NCBI RefSeq assembly: GCF_037038585.1
Contig: NC_092521.1
Span: 73,944,898-74,008,897, forward strand
Direction of reading: 5' to 3'
Length of the DNA stretch: 64,000 nt
Source of the DNA: Patagioenas fasciata
Lineage: Eukaryota > Chordata > Aves > Columbiformes > Columbidae
In this document: positions 1 to 12,763 of the stretch, in pieces
Layout: each line of letters begins with the position of its first letter
Numbering within the stretch: position 1 is the first letter of the stretch
Made by a program: the position numbers and the translations under genes
The notes under the pieces: generated by a model
The model's input: the letters and a program-made list of their open reading frames with translations, nothing else
The model's database searches: none
What the model was told of the DNA's origin: nothing

Positions 1-759
1 GCTAGCTTCTCTGGATGTGAAACTGCAGATATTTACAAATATTGCTGACTCATAAAGGTGATGTGGGTGATGTTTGTGAGGCACTTTGTTGATTAAAGGT
101 GCTAAGTTGTCTTTACTGCCAGAAGATCTCAGCAAATGTTCCTATAAATGCATTGAGCACAGGAGTATCTAAGTAAATGGTACAACTCTTATTAACTTTA
201 GCACAAGCAGGAGCAGGACCTCAGTCACAGGCAGCTTCCAAAAAAAGAGTGAGACAAAAATTTGGCAGGCAAAGTACAATATATTCTTATGTCATCTTTA
301 TATAACCATTTAGCCAAAAAAAGAAGGTCACCTATAAATCCAGATAGGCCCAGACAACTGAACACTGAAGCTAGTTTACAGAAAAGGTTTCCAAAGCCTA
401 CACGGTGTTGTATGAGATTAGAAATGGATAAAAACATTTCCTTGGACCACAATAACCTGGGCAATACCAGGACCGCTCTCAGCAGTAACAGCTGATGCAC
501 AGAATAGCTGCAGAAGTGCCTGATTAAAGCACATAGAATGGGTAACACTAGCAGAAGTGTCAAGCCTTGCCCCCTAGTTATACCCATGGTAAATTTTGCC
601 CAGTGAGGTGCTGCTCCCCCTCTTCTGTGGTGTCTCTTATAGAACCTCTCAGGAAGGAAAGAGGAGATCAGAAATAGAGGACCTTTAAGGGGAGCTAACT
701 AGGCTGTGGTGACTGCATCCACAAGGCAACTTCAACCCAAGTGAACTTGTTCAGTAATA

Positions 760-860
760 GTCCAGTTTAGGCTAGTTGTGGTCTTTTGGGCAAGTTACTT
801 GTGCCTTGACTATATGAAGATACTTTAGACACTCACTGATGCAGCGCTGAGCTGTGGCAC
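760..860 (+). repeat. Possible MIR-like SINE core
   Basis: GGCTAGTTGTGGTCTTTTGG followed by GCAAGTTACTTGTGCCTTGA resembles the MIR core (ctagctgtgtgaccttgggcaagttacttaacc). The similarity fades on both sides. Low support because only about 40 bases match well. Confidence 0.32.
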
Positions 861-3120
861 AATGTGCTTCACTCCCACCATCTCACGGGCAGCTCCATTT
901 CCAGCTGTGATGCTGGAAGCACGAGCAGACTTTGGCAGCTGGGATGGAGCTCATGGCATCACTGCTTGGGGAAGAGGTCAGAGATTTTCAGAATTTCATG
1001 TCTCCTCACAGCCATCACAGCCAGACCACGGTGGTCAACAGACCGCTGACCACAGAGCAGTCATTGGCCCATGCTGAAGATTATTCATGAGAGGAATAGA
1101 TTGTTTCCCCCTCCAATTATCTTTTTATTGCTGAAAGCAAAAAAAGAAACAAAAATCCTTTAATGATATGTTTTTTCAAGTCCATGGGTTCATGATAAAC
1201 TAGCAAGTTTAAGAAAAAACATGTCCATAGAGGACAAAGTGAAGAATTATGACTATTCAAAATACCGCATATTCTTTCCTACTGCTTTTTCTCTCTTCTC
1301 TAAGCTGCTGAAAGAAGATACACTGACAGACATGTTCCTGAACAACCCTTTGTACATAACATATCTAGAAATTGAAATAAATATGTAGAATGAGTTATAC
1401 TGAATGCCTTATATCTAAATTAATCACAACCCAGATGGAATGGGGAAGATGTTACACACTCACACATGCACACAAGCAGGAGTCATACCTCCTGAGGAGG
1501 TTAAAAAGGAAACCTGTAAACTGATGGATGAACAAATAAGAATCCTCTCTACATTTATTTAAATATGTATCCTCTGCAGTGCTTATCTGAACTCTGAGCT
1601 CTTAGAGGCGCTGATAAGCAAGACAGGCCTATTAAAGCCTCATTTGAAAATCTCCAGAACGTGCACTCAGCCCCATGTCAGCTGAAACCCTGCTGTCCCC
1701 AGAGCCCTCAGGCTCATGCAGGAGCATTAGCGATGCCTATAATAGCGTGGTGTGTTGCTTCTCTGTGCCTCACCCCTTACAGGCCCCAACTCCATAACCA
1801 GTGGGAGTCCATGTCTCCCCTCCCTCCTTTGCAAATACTGTTCAAGCATCAATCAATATTTTCTTGTCTCCAGATCCTGACTGCCAGCCCAACTTCATCT
1901 CTGAGTCCTGTGCCACACATTTTAAGCCAAAGGCTGAGGTTTTCCTTAGAAACTCCCTCCCTAGCTTGCCCTACTCTTCCTGGCAAGCAACCAGCTCAGC
2001 TGCCAGGATAACCCTGGCTCCTGCTGGAAAACAACCAAGTGGGCCTGGCTTTCTTCCTCCCAGAGGCAGCAGGTCTTTCCAGGTGCCTGAATGGCTTGAG
2101 CTTCCTAGAGGGTTTTTTCTGATGCTCAAGCAGATCTTATGGAGGGAAGGAGAAGCCACGAACAGAGCAAGGACAGGGAACTGCCTTTCAAAAGCTGCTT
2201 CATGTAGTGTGTCTCCTGGAACACGGCAGAGACTTTTGGGGTGGCCTCAGAACTGCTCTCGCTGTCTGTCCCTCAGTGAGTGGATTCACCGGTGATGGCC
2301 TTAAGCCCTTTTTACACATGTAGTCCTAGAGCCAGCTGGGATCTGAGCCAGCTTCTGGAGTAATTGTGGTCCTAAAGGGTCATTTGACAGAAGACAGTCA
2401 AAGGGGTACCGCAGGGACTTGCTCACACTTGGTCTCATCTAAGCCCAGTCCAAATAGGGAGGGGTTAGTGAAGGCATGACCACAAGTGCCTCCCCCTTCT
2501 CCTACCTTACCACAGGACGATTAGTTAAAACCCCACCGTGAGTGGTTTGTCTCGCCAAGCAGCTCCCCTGTGAGTGTAAATCTTGCCTTCAGATCCTAGA
2601 CAAGAGTTTGTCAGCAACACGGTTCACATTTTGCTCCAGCTATATATGGATGGTTTATGAGCTGTCATTCCCTTTCACCAGGTCTTGCCTATGTGTTTGT
2701 CATAGACCTGTGAGCTTCCTGAAGCAGAATTTCCCATGAGAATATGAAGCTAGAAAGGGTCTTTTTGCTCTGCTGCTGCAAGTCACACTTACTGTTACCC
2801 CATTCACAGATCATTGCTTTTCTAGCACTAAGGTTTGGAACTCAGTCCTTCCTTCCCTTGTTTAAGCCTAGTCAACGTGTGCTCATTGGCAGCTTATATC
2901 ACTTACAGCCTTTGGAAATGTTGGAGAAATGCTGCAAAACTTGTGAGCTGAAAAAAGGGCTACACATTGACTTTCACTGACTTCATCTTTAACCACAGTG
3001 AACTCCCAGGGGTGGCCCTGCCTCTCCTCTGCAAGTTCAAACCTTATCCCTATGGCAGGCCGCTGCTGCAGCAGGACTGAAGAGGTTTTTTTCTTCCTTA
3101 CACCGAGATCTGAGCTCACT
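861..3120. other. No gene seen
   Basis: Mixed composition; the middle (about 1660-2300) is pyrimidine-rich and gives two overlapping plus-strand open frames of 116 and 164 codons starting at 1661 and 1801. Neither shows a recognisable domain, splice-flanked exon structure or codon bias that I could defend. Confidence 0.6.
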
Positions 3121-3122
3121 TG

Positions 3123-3136
3123 CAGCTACGTAGCTG
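3123..3136. other. Perfect 14-bp palindrome
   Basis: CAGCTACGTAGCTG is its own reverse complement. It contains TACGTA and two AGCT sites. No repeat or motif family is recognised around it. Confidence 0.9.
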
Positions 3137-3139
3137 AGA

Positions 3140-5090
3140 AACGTATTTGCACAGCAGAATAGCTGGTAGCTATTGTGGTAGGAACAGGCTCTGAAGTCTG
3201 CTCAGCCTTACAGGTAAGTACCTGCCTGCTTAACAAGCTGTTGCTTTGGAGCAATGTTTAGGATCATATTGTATTACAATAGTCCAGGCTTAGAAGCTTT
3301 GATGTCTCTGTGATAGAAACGTTTACTCAAGACAGGGTTTTTTCCCCCTCTGTTTTTATTTTAAAAGTGCATGAAGAAATCCTAAAAGGTTTGGTTGTTT
3401 GGTTTGTTTTTGTTTTTTTATCTGTAAGGTTGTTTCACAATACCCTTGTTCATGCCTGCTGACAGGACTAGTGAAGTGGACTGGGAGCTTTCGCTATCAT
3501 TTGCTGAATAGGCAAGGTCATATATTTTTTAAGAAAGCTTCTCTCTCAACTGCTGGGAGTTCAATGTGTATGAACAAAGAGCTGGGCACATTTGGGTTCA
3601 CCTGCATGATTGCTTTGCTAGTGGTAGAGGTACTCCACAGGCTCCCCTGCTATAGGGCACAGGTAGTTGGCTTTCGTCAAATCCTCAGTACTCACATCAA
3701 GTATGCCAGAAAGAAGCACGTCTGAGAGTCTGAGCTGGAAGGGAAAAAGGGAAAAAAAAAAGGCTTCTGAGCTACAGTTGAAAGAACAGAGGTAAACAGC
3801 TTCTCTATCTTTTATGAGATGAGAGAAGCAGTCAGGTAGACTGAATTTTTTGTTATGGTTTTCTTTAAGGCCTTAAAGGAATTGAATAAAAAGCACAATC
3901 TCATATCTTCCTTTCTTTTCTAAGGATGCTGAATATAATAAGTGGTTTTCTTTGATTAAAGAACCAAAATCCTGACAGAAGGGGAAAAGAAAGAATGATC
4001 CCTGATGGCTTGCGTAGCTCCCGCACCAGGCTGCTTGCCTTTGGACATGATAAACTCTGTGACCTCCTCAGGGGAATTAAAGGTGGTTTGATTTTTCCTT
4101 TTTCTTTTTTTTTCCTTACTGCTCCAAGTGATATGAAGCTCGGCTGGAGATATTAAAGGAAGTTAAATTACTTGGTTTCCAGAGCTTACTTTCCTTCTTG
4201 GAAGGACTTTTTTTTTTAGCTTGATAATTTGTTGCTGCAGTCTGGAGAAAGGTCAGGCTTGCTCGCATTGTACAGCATTTCTTTCAGATTCCTGGGTATT
4301 TTCTTAGATGGGGAAAAGCTCGGTGCTGTCACCCTCCATGCTGTACAGGTTCTGTCTTGCACTGAATATTGGAAAAACTTCTCCTAGTTGCACTAATAGG
4401 ATTGAAGTCCATTTGTAGAGGAAAATTGCTCTGTAGAGCTTTTGCAGAGGTGATTGCTGTTTCAAATAGAGATGACATCTTAATTGCTGAGTGCCAACAA
4501 ATCCTCTTCTTCAACAGTAAAGGCAGCCCCTGCTGAGTCAGCATTCGTAGCTTTCCTGTCCTGACCTGAACACAACGGTCTGAACTTCTCTCTCTAATAT
4601 ACTTCATCAATTATACATATGATATTGGCTAAGCTAAAGCATGAGCTCTTTCTAGGTGGAGGGAGCAGTGTGATCGCTTGGGTCCTTTCCTTCTGACACT
4701 GAATAAGGAATCACATCAGAAGGAGGAAAACTGGTTCCCCCAAACTTGCTGTTTCCCTGCAGGACTGGAGTAACAGAGCTTTCCCAGCTTTTTTCTAACT
4801 ATCCTTTACACTTATTTTTAACTCATATCTGCAAGGTAGGCTTTTTAACATTATCTTCAGTGTGTCACATCTATGGCCATGCTGGTTATAGCACGGGGCT
4901 TCATGAAGCACGGTGGGGTTTTTCCACAAGCTCTTATGTCGCCACAGCAAAGCCTTGTTCTCTCACCCAACTTGTGCATGTGGTGCAGTAGCTCATGCCT
5001 CTGTGGAGCAGCTCTGCATGAGGAGCACAGCTGCCTGCAAAGCCCCAGTGTCCACAGCCTCATTGCTGGCTCTCCTTACAGTGATACACT
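3140..5090. other. No gene seen
   Basis: AT-rich with many short T tracts (around 3340-3420, 4090-4120 and 4206-4220). No repeat family recognised. Confidence 0.6.
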
Positions 5091-5094
5091 GTTA

Positions 5095-5330
5095 GCTCTA
5101 CAGCTAGATGTAGTTTAGAAAAGCAGAGAGATCAGGGTTATTTTCTCAGGACACCTTGAGGAAGAGGCAGGGACAGGAACAACTGTTCCATATGTGTTCC
5201 CTTAAGAACCTTGGTCAGGTGCTTGCACCCAGGTCTGGGGAAGAGGCACATCCTGAGCCAGAAGTGGATGAGCGCTTTTAACCCACTAGATCACTCTATG
5301 TCTGTGATACCAAGTCATGGTATCAATTAA
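5095..5330 (-). repeat. Possible inverted MIR-like SINE
   Basis: GCACCCAGGTCTGGGGAAGA followed some 40 bases later by GAGCGCTTTTAACCCACTAG and ATCACTC matches the layout of the tRNA-like head of an inverted core-SINE (gaacccaggtctg ... agtgctcttaacccactagaccac). Upstream, GAAGAGGCAGGGACAGGAAC might be the worn core. Boundaries are approximate. Confidence 0.35.
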
Positions 5331-6566
5331 ACCATTCTGGACATAATAATAAATGAAGATCTCTATCGCCTTACATCTTTTAAGCCACCCTCATCCGGTC
5401 GCTACTTGTGACACCCTGGATGCCAGCATTGCTGGTGGGACACTCAGTGTGCCCAGCTGCGTGTAGGCCAAGGGTACGACACAGATCTGCTGCCAGTATC
5501 TCCTGAGATCCTGCAATTATTCTGCTTTAAAGGACATCATCTGTTTTACTGCACAGTCCCACTGATCAGTACAGGCTTCTACCCTATTCCAGGTGTAGTA
5601 ATCCACCTCCACAGTAGCTCAGGTGCATCCCAAATGACCATCAGGTATTATATTTGTTTAAGCAAGCTGTGATGTGCCTGAAGGCCAGCTGATGCTGCTG
5701 ACAGGGCCAGCTAGCTGAGCAGTGCAGCCAGGGCTGCTGTGGGTTACTGTGCACTTTCCAGCCCAGCTCAGCACTGTGAGTTGCCCTGTCAGTCCCATGG
5801 CTCTGGGGAGATCACAGGGTTCAGAGAGGGCTTTGCCCAACCTGACACCAATTTTCAGCGTAGTTTGATCCTAGGAGATGTGGTCCTATGAGGGAAGCGC
5901 TGGATAATCATATGCCTCTTCCTGTCCCAGATATCACATCAGTTCTTACAGCTATGGCACTGTTTGTTCTAGGGTATATCAACTCTTTCTTCCAGCTCCT
6001 TCAGACAATGTTCCCTGTCTGCCTACCTTTCCCATCTCATCAGCCTGTGTCCACCCCTGCTCTAACAACTTGCATTGACCACTCCGGTCAGCCAAGCCGA
6101 CAGAGATCCCTGCCTGATTCATCAATAAATCCTCCTTATGTAAAGAAGCACAACAAAACCACTGGCTTTTTCCTGGAGTCTCTGGCACTTAGCTGCTAAG
6201 AAAGGGGCTTTTGTCACTTTCCTTCCCCCAATACTCAAGGTAAAACACTTCCCCCTTGTGATGTCCAGCATGCTGGACACGCTCCCTTGTAAATCCACAA
6301 CTCCTGCCACCCACACATGCACACCACACGAATGTTATGCCACTTCACAGCCACCCTCAGCTCCCTGTCCTCCCACTTCGTACAAGCCTCAGGGCTTGCC
6401 ACAGGGATCTATCCCCAAGTCCACCCATGTCACAGCTCCTGTCCATGGCTGCCCTGGTGACTGGACCACCTCTCACCAACATGCCCTGACGACTCCTCCC
6501 CTCCCACTTTCCCCAGGATTGCTGGAATGGCATTTCCAGTGATTTTGGATGAATACTGGCATTTCG
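5331..6566. other. No gene seen
   Basis: Unique DNA becoming C/T-rich between about 6230 and 6530, just before the first CR1. The pyrimidine bias gives P/T/S-rich open frames that are not credible proteins. Confidence 0.6.
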
Positions 6567-6745
6567 AATCATAGAATCATTTCAGTTGGGAGACCCTCAG
6601 GATCACTGAGTCCAGCCATAACCTAGATCTAGCATTAAACCATGTCCCTAAGAACCTTGTCCAAATGTCTTTCAAATACCTCCAGGGACGGTGACTCCAC
6701 CACTTCCTTGGGCAGCCTGTTCCAATGCCTGACAACCCTTCTTGC
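6567..6745 (-). mobile_element. CR1 LINE, 3' end fragment (avian)
   Basis: Read on the minus strand, this is the 3' untranslated end of an avian CR1 non-LTR retrotransposon. The plus strand opens with AATCATAGAATCATTTCAG, the reverse complement of the CR1 terminal ATTCTATGATT repeats. It continues through the familiar block that reads TGAGTCCAGCC and CTCCAGGGACGGTGACTCC, then GGGCAGCCTGTTCCAATGCC. The similarity stops soon after ACAACCCTTCTTGCATG, so the copy is heavily 5' truncated, as is usual for CR1. No ORF2 sequence is left. The strand is certain; the upstream edge is good to about 10-20 bases. Confidence 0.93.
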
Positions 6746-8609
6746 ATGATTAAATCATATCAGAAAAATACTTGAACTTCTGGTACAAGATTGAGAGGTA
6801 TGCTTCATTGCAGCAGCCCAAGCAATTGAAAAGTACATTGGGTTGTCTTCCTAAATTAATGAGCCTTATTTAAACTTCTGTGATTTTAAAAGTATGTATT
6901 TTAATTTCTCTGTTTCTTCTCTAGTTTTGAAGTCCTTTCAGTGCAGTCAGGATGACTTAGAACTACCATTTCAAAAATGAAAGTTGTGTTTCAGATGATA
7001 TTACTATGTCCAGGCGATGCACTGAGCACAGAAAAAGGGAAACAAACAAATCAAAAAACACAATGCAGGACTCATTATAAGATCCTGAGCTGTCAACATT
7101 GAATACCTCAATCTAAGTAGAAGACCAGACATGTCTAGCTCAAATGGATATTTGATTTACAGCATACCATCACAAATATATACTCACAGGTTTTTTTAAT
7201 CACTGTTTCTGATGCAAGGTAGAGTCAGTAGTAACTTCAGGCAAGCATACTGCCTTCTAGAGATGGGGATGGGGTTGGGAATGGGGACCCCTTTCTTTTT
7301 GTTGACTTTGGCTTTCAATAGAGAAGCCACCAGGAAGCACAATGGGAGTCGGGAATTCTTGTTCCCATCACCTTTCACTGGCACTTGTCACATCTTTAGT
7401 AACCAAATGATCATGTGGTCTAGCTCTTTGCAGCACTCCTGTGCTGAAGCATTTTGGGTGGGCCTGGCTGTTGGGTGTAGCCTGTGCATAAGTACAAGGA
7501 ATGGTGGTTGTGCTGGAGTTCTTTGCATGAAGCTGCTGCCCAGACTTACTCCTCATGGTGGGATCACCCAGTTTGCAAGCAGAAATTGAACAAACTCACC
7601 ACACAAGAAACACAGGACTCTGTGATATTCGTACCTGCTTGATTTTGATCCCAGCTCTCCTCAACTGCCTCTTCTTCCAGCCCGTGAAGAGCAGGGAGAT
7701 GCTCTGGGGTAGATGAGGGATTTCTGCCTTAAAATGAAGTTGGAGGCATGGGCAGGGGGCTCTTGGAGTCAGGCACAGGGGCTAAAATAAGTAGGAAGAA
7801 GGTTTTTCACCCCCACAAGACAGTTAAGTGAGAAATTAAACCCCCATGAGAGCTGAGGAAGAACAGAGAGATGCTGGGCTGGGACAGGACTGGGAAGTCA
7901 CTGGTTGTACCCCAGCCCTGAGCAAGATCCCTTTTCCCCCCAGGGAAACACAAGGAGGGGACGGAGAAGGGACAGGCAGGTTTAGTGCTGGATCTGCCCT
8001 CTGTCCCTGGCACTTGTGTCTTGGGGAGAAGCAGGTGGGAGCCCCGGCCCAAGGGGGCAGTGGGAGAGCCGTGGGGAAGTGCTGGGATGGGAGAGGTTCT
8101 GGTGAGGGCGGTGGGACGGAGGCAAGCCCCAGCAAAGCACACTTTTCAGTCCATAGTGTCAGGCAGGATCTGTTTAGGGACAATATATTTCCCCACCATG
8201 ACAGCTCTGGCAGACAGTGCAAGCGTGGCTGGTCCAACGCCCTGCTCAGGGGCTCACTTCCTAATTAAGAAGAGAATTTAGGAAGAAATCCTCAATTTTT
8301 GTTGCTGTTTACCAACACCCTGGTGGCCACCTTGCTAGGGCAAAGTAGTTCTGCAACCTGGAGACCTTCGTTAAAAGCTCACCGGAGGAAAGCTGATGCA
8401 GAAAGTATTCATGGTACAAAAGGTCACACAAAGAAAATGTTTGCACACCAAGAGATGCACAGGCTCAAAGCTGACAAAGGAAACAAACATGCAATGATTT
8501 CTGAAGATGTATTTAAAGCAGAATAATGAACCTTACAGAGGAAGTAGCCATACTCAGAGTGCAGGAAAAGGAAATACTCAAGCAAATTAGGAGGCAAATG
8601 TAAGTAAAA
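6746..8609. other. No gene seen; GC-rich centre
   Basis: Outside the quadruplex motif at 7265, the part from about 7840 to 8140 is the most GC-rich of this half, with several G-runs (8053-8091). CpGs are few, so it does not look like a CpG-island promoter. Overlapping open frames of 98-140 codons on both strands there reflect base composition. Confidence 0.55.
7265..7286 (+). other. G-quadruplex motif
   Basis: G-runs of 4, 4, 3 and 4 separated by loops of 2, 2 and 3 bases (GGGGATGGGGTTGGGAATGG followed by GG). It satisfies the canonical four-run rule on the plus strand. Confidence 0.85.
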
Positions 8610-8985
8610 TATAGTTCTTTTAAGCAAGGTGCTTTAGACACAACCAATAATTAACTTGTGGAACTTACTGCCCCAGCTGCTATTATTGAGGTCGGCAAAG
8701 AAATAAGATTTTAAAAGGCCCATGAATAATAAAAAAACACCAAGCATTGCACTCAGTAGAATAACAAATTACAGGGGATATAAATCACCATGCTTTAGAT
8801 CATAAATAACAATAAATTGCCCAGTGATTAGAAAGCAACTTTTGCTAGGGGCAGGTTCCTTAGTAATTGCTCATTTTAGCACTTCTTGCCCTTTTTTCCT
8901 CTGAGCGTGTGGTGCTGGCCACTGCCTCTACAAGAGAAATGGGTTTAGATGGCAAGCAGGCATTTTCTGTGCACAGTGTATTGTA
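8610..8985 (+). repeat. Ancient CR1/L3-like LINE 3' end, strongly diverged
   Basis: A heavily mutated LINE tail, recognisable as the old CR1/L3-type 3' region known from turtles, crocodilians and deep amniote repeats rather than the young avian CR1. Ordered landmarks: AATTAACTTGTGGAACTTAC followed by TGCC (old CR1: TGTGGAACTCACTGCC), then TTGAGGTCGGCAAAGAAATA (GAGGCCAAGAA...), GATTTTAAAAGGCCCATG, ACCATGCTTTAGATCATAAA, GGGGCAGGTTCCTTAGTAAT, CACTTCTTGCCC, CTCTGAGCGTGTGGTGCTGG and CCACTGCCTC, ending near GGGTTTAGATGGCAAGC (GGGCTAGATGGACC). Collinearity over more than 300 bases supports the call despite low identity. Family naming is from memory. Confidence 0.72.
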
Positions 8986-10579
8986 ATAAAGAAATTCAGC
9001 TTCTTCTGTTAGATAAGAACTATTGAAGAGGGAGTTTCCCTTACAGAAACAGAATGGTAGCAGCTGGAAACCTGCAGTATGCTATTGTAATCTGTTACGT
9101 GGGGGGAAAAGCTTAAAATAAATACATTTTGAATTATTTTCATAGTTTTAGCCTTCCCAGGCTAGCATTTGTCATAATTTTGTTTATTTATTTGTTTTGG
9201 GCTTTTTAAAGTAAGTTGTAAAATGATTTCCAGATAAACACTGTGCTTAGACTATTGTGTTTTTGTGGCACTTTCTTTTGGCTGATTTGTCAGACAAGCT
9301 GATTTAGAGATTGGATAAATGCATGTTGCTTCAGATGACATACCAGAAAGCCTAGACTTGAGCTATTTAGATTCCAGCTCCTTGCTAATAGAGATTAATA
9401 CAGTTCCCTGAGTTAACATTAAATTCCTAGGCTGCCAAAAAGAAAGTAATTTGAAGCAACTAAAGAGACAGTCGTGGAGCTGAGCTGGGTACAAATTGAA
9501 TTAAGGCTTTCAGAGCTCCTCTTGCTGAAGCGTTGCTCCCTGGCTTGCTTCCTAGCAGGATGCAAGGTGATGTTACTGGCACGGGCCCTCTACAAAGACA
9601 GTTTGTGCTGTATCCCCATCCTGAGGTTTCCGTATGCTTTCTCCATGCTCAGTCATTAAGGGGGACTCAGGTGGCAGCACGCACCTGCCCTCGGGATGAG
9701 GAACGTCTGCTTGGGTCAGCTTGTAGCTTAGATCTGCCTGTATAATGGGTCAGACTGGACCAATGAATATTTGGGTGCTGCTCAGCTCGGCAGGGCTTCT
9801 CTATGGGTATTTTAGCCTTTCAAGATGTGTGGACTGCAGTGCTTCGTATAAACAGGTCTGTTTTTTCTTCCTATAATGATTCATTACTGCCTTCATCTTA
9901 TTTTCAAAAAAGGTTCTGTTTGAGCAGCAGTTGCATTACTTCTCTGTCTCTTCTCCAGCACTCCCTGAAATGCAGCACTTCACCCTCCTGAGTGTTTCTA
10001 ACCCTTTCCTCAAGCTCAGCTTACCACCAGAGCAGGACATGGCCAGCTGAAACCAAACTTGGCCATTTCCCCTCCACTGGGCAGCCAGATTGTTCAAACG
10101 GTGAAAACCAGACCTCTGTGTGACACCAAAGCTGCTCCTAAACTGCGCCTGGCTGTTCTCTCCATGGGAAAGCATGATCAGTCCTGCCTCAGAGGAAGAA
10201 ACTAATAATACAGCCTCCACTGTTTTGGACCAGCTGCTTTCCTAAAATTAAATGCACTGGAGTGCCTGGCGTTTCTTCTGAGGAAGTGTTTATAAATGTT
10301 AGGCAAGGACTTTACACCATGAGTTATCATTTTGCAGGATGTGCTAATAAGGCAATGTGCAACAAAGCACATATATCACTTGTACTGCACAAGCAAAACT
10401 AGTGGCAACATTCATCTCCTCAGATGAAAAAAGTGAACAACCTGGCGAGTTAACATTCAGATAGTGAAGGAACTAGAAAAATGTACTTGCACTAGAAGGC
10501 AGCCTGCATCTTAACTCTGTACTGAGGACAAACTTCCCAGTTTTTCCGTAGTATTTTTCACACCTGCCCTATTTTCCAT

Positions 10580-10602
10580 ACACAAACACATACACACACA
10601 CG
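10580..10602 (+). repeat. Short (CA)n tract
   Basis: CACAAACACATACACACACACG; five uninterrupted CA units at most. Confidence 0.75.
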
Positions 10603-12735
10603 TATTTACTGTTATGAAAGGTGGGATAGTCACGATCCTTTAATGACTTTTTGCAATTCAGGCCAACATGGTACAGTACTCTCCTAGCACAGCCCTGGCC
10701 AAAATCAGCAACTGGTTCCAGAGGTCTCTGTGGGAAGGGGACACAAAGGGGAACGGCTCTGTTCATGCATGGTGACCTCCAGGTGCCACCTTATGAATGG
10801 ACAGCGTGTGGCCACGTGGTATTTACCTGTGAACACAAATGTTTAGCAAGAGGCTTTGGTTTGTTTTATGTAATGTTTCTCTGTCACCACCGGGCACTTA
10901 TCAGCATTTACCTGATTGTTCGGTGTCAAATAATGGTGTCAAATGGTTCTGCTAACTTTATTCAGCTGGGTTCTTCTCAGGGAAGGACGTCTGTTCCCAT
11001 CCACTGAGTCCTTGGGACAGCAGTTAAGTCAGCACAATCCAGCCTTTTTTCTGGGCTTCCAGATAATGGGAAAGTAGATGAAAAATAATAGAGCCTTGAG
11101 ACCAAAGGGACAAGACGATTATGGAGGTTAATGATGTCTTGGATTGAATCGAGACAATTTCAGCAGATCACAGGAGGAATTTATGGTACTCGGAGATGAA
11201 GCTCTGCGCCCACACAGACAACTGGGCATTCCTCCCACGACAACATTATTCGGCCTGCTGCATGTAGCACGTAAATCCACTGCTGCTTTTCCATGCAAGG
11301 AATCCCAAATAGTACCAAAAAGGCTTGTGACAGTCGTTTCCCTGGCCAGCTCCTCCTTGTCCAAGATCCTCAGCTCTTGGTGGCACTGACAAAGTGTGGG
11401 GAGCCCTGGGGGTGCATGAGTACCCCCCTCTGAGGACCTGCAGTGGCACAGAGAAGAAGTGGGGGATGCAGAGTTAGAGGGTGTAGAGGTTCTGTCCCAA
11501 ATGCTTCCTGGGGCCTCTTTCCTCCTCTGCCACCGCTTTTCACTTCAGCTCAAGAAAATCTGACTTTTCGCTGTTGGCTGAAAGTTATTAGGAATATTGT
11601 AGCATTGACAGTTACCATGAAAATAAACCCTTCCCATATGGCACTGCAAACCAAGTTAGAGAACAAAACACCATCCACAAATCAAGTAAAGTAGATAGTT
11701 TCAAATGAGGCAATTTTTTTTTCCAAACTGTTTTTAAATGAGCTTTTCTCCATGACAGAATTCTGCTGGAAAAGGACTCGCTTCAGCTATTGATTGCAAA
11801 CAGATTACCCAAAAATGCTCCTTTATTTGTTTGTTTGCAGAGAGAACCTTGTTCCCCCCCTAGAGACTGGGTAAACTGGCAAGCCACTCAAAATGACTAT
11901 TTGCTCATCCTCATTTAAGGCCTGTAATTGATACACTAAATGACACTACATGTTTCTATTCCCTTGGTGCTGTGATTAGACAACTGAATCTTTTTTCAAC
12001 AGAAGAATAATGAAATAATGACTAGTGAATAATAAATCCTTGTTTGTATGCTAATACTCTGTTGCATATCAGGTGTGGTATAAAAAGTGGCTATTCCCCA
12101 AACAATTTGCTCAAACAAAACCCTTGTTCTGAATTCAAACACTGTTTCTGCCATATCCAGTCATCTGTAGCCGGAGGCTTCGCAGAGAAAGTGCGTTTCA
12201 AGGAATGATTTAAATGAAAATGGGCGGCTGCTTGGATCATAAAAGAGGGAAGGAGTTCCAAGAATGAGAAACAGTGCAGAAAAAGGGCCAAAATCATAAA
12301 ATGTAAATTGTGCTTTTAGGAATCGTTCACTACTTTTCAGATAAAAGGAACCACTTATCCTCCACTCACTGGGAAGCGTGTCCTTGGCTCTGGGAGAAAA
12401 GGAGGTTGTGAGTTTGATGGGAAGCTGATCCATACGGTAAAGGGGGAGCTCCCCCCATGAGCACATCCTGCCTCTTCATCCCACCACATGAGGCTGTGCT
12501 GGAGCCTCGTGCTGCTGGAAGGACAAGAAGACGCTCCAGTGCAAGCCCAAGGGCTTTTGCTTCATGAGCAGAAGGACACGAATTCTGCACCAGCGTGCCC
12601 TGTGATGGTGTCATTGCCAATGTTATGATGGAGATTAAGGAGGAGCGTGACCTTTAAGAAGTATTACAGAATACATACACGTGCATGAGCACCACACATG
12701 TAGGTAGCTGCCACGATGTGCCCATGGAACGTGGA

Positions 12736-12763
12736 TGCATGTGTCTGTGTGCGTGTGTTTGAA
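12736..12763 (+). repeat. Short degenerate (TG)n tract
   Basis: TGCATGTGTCTGTGTGCGTG followed by TGTTTG, an interrupted alternating purine-pyrimidine stretch. Confidence 0.65.

Noticed and set aside
1801-2295. 164-codon plus-strand open frame
   Set aside because: Serine/proline-rich because of local pyrimidine bias; an overlapping frame on the same strand is equally open and no motif is present.
7836-8268. Possible GC-rich promoter or first exon
   Set aside because: GC-rich with G-runs but poor in CpG; open frames exist on both strands equally, and no TATA/initiator plus exon structure can be defended.
9745-9775. GGGTCAGACTGGACCAATGAA resembling an inverted old CR1 terminus
   Set aside because: Similarity stops after about 20 bases and neither flank follows the element.
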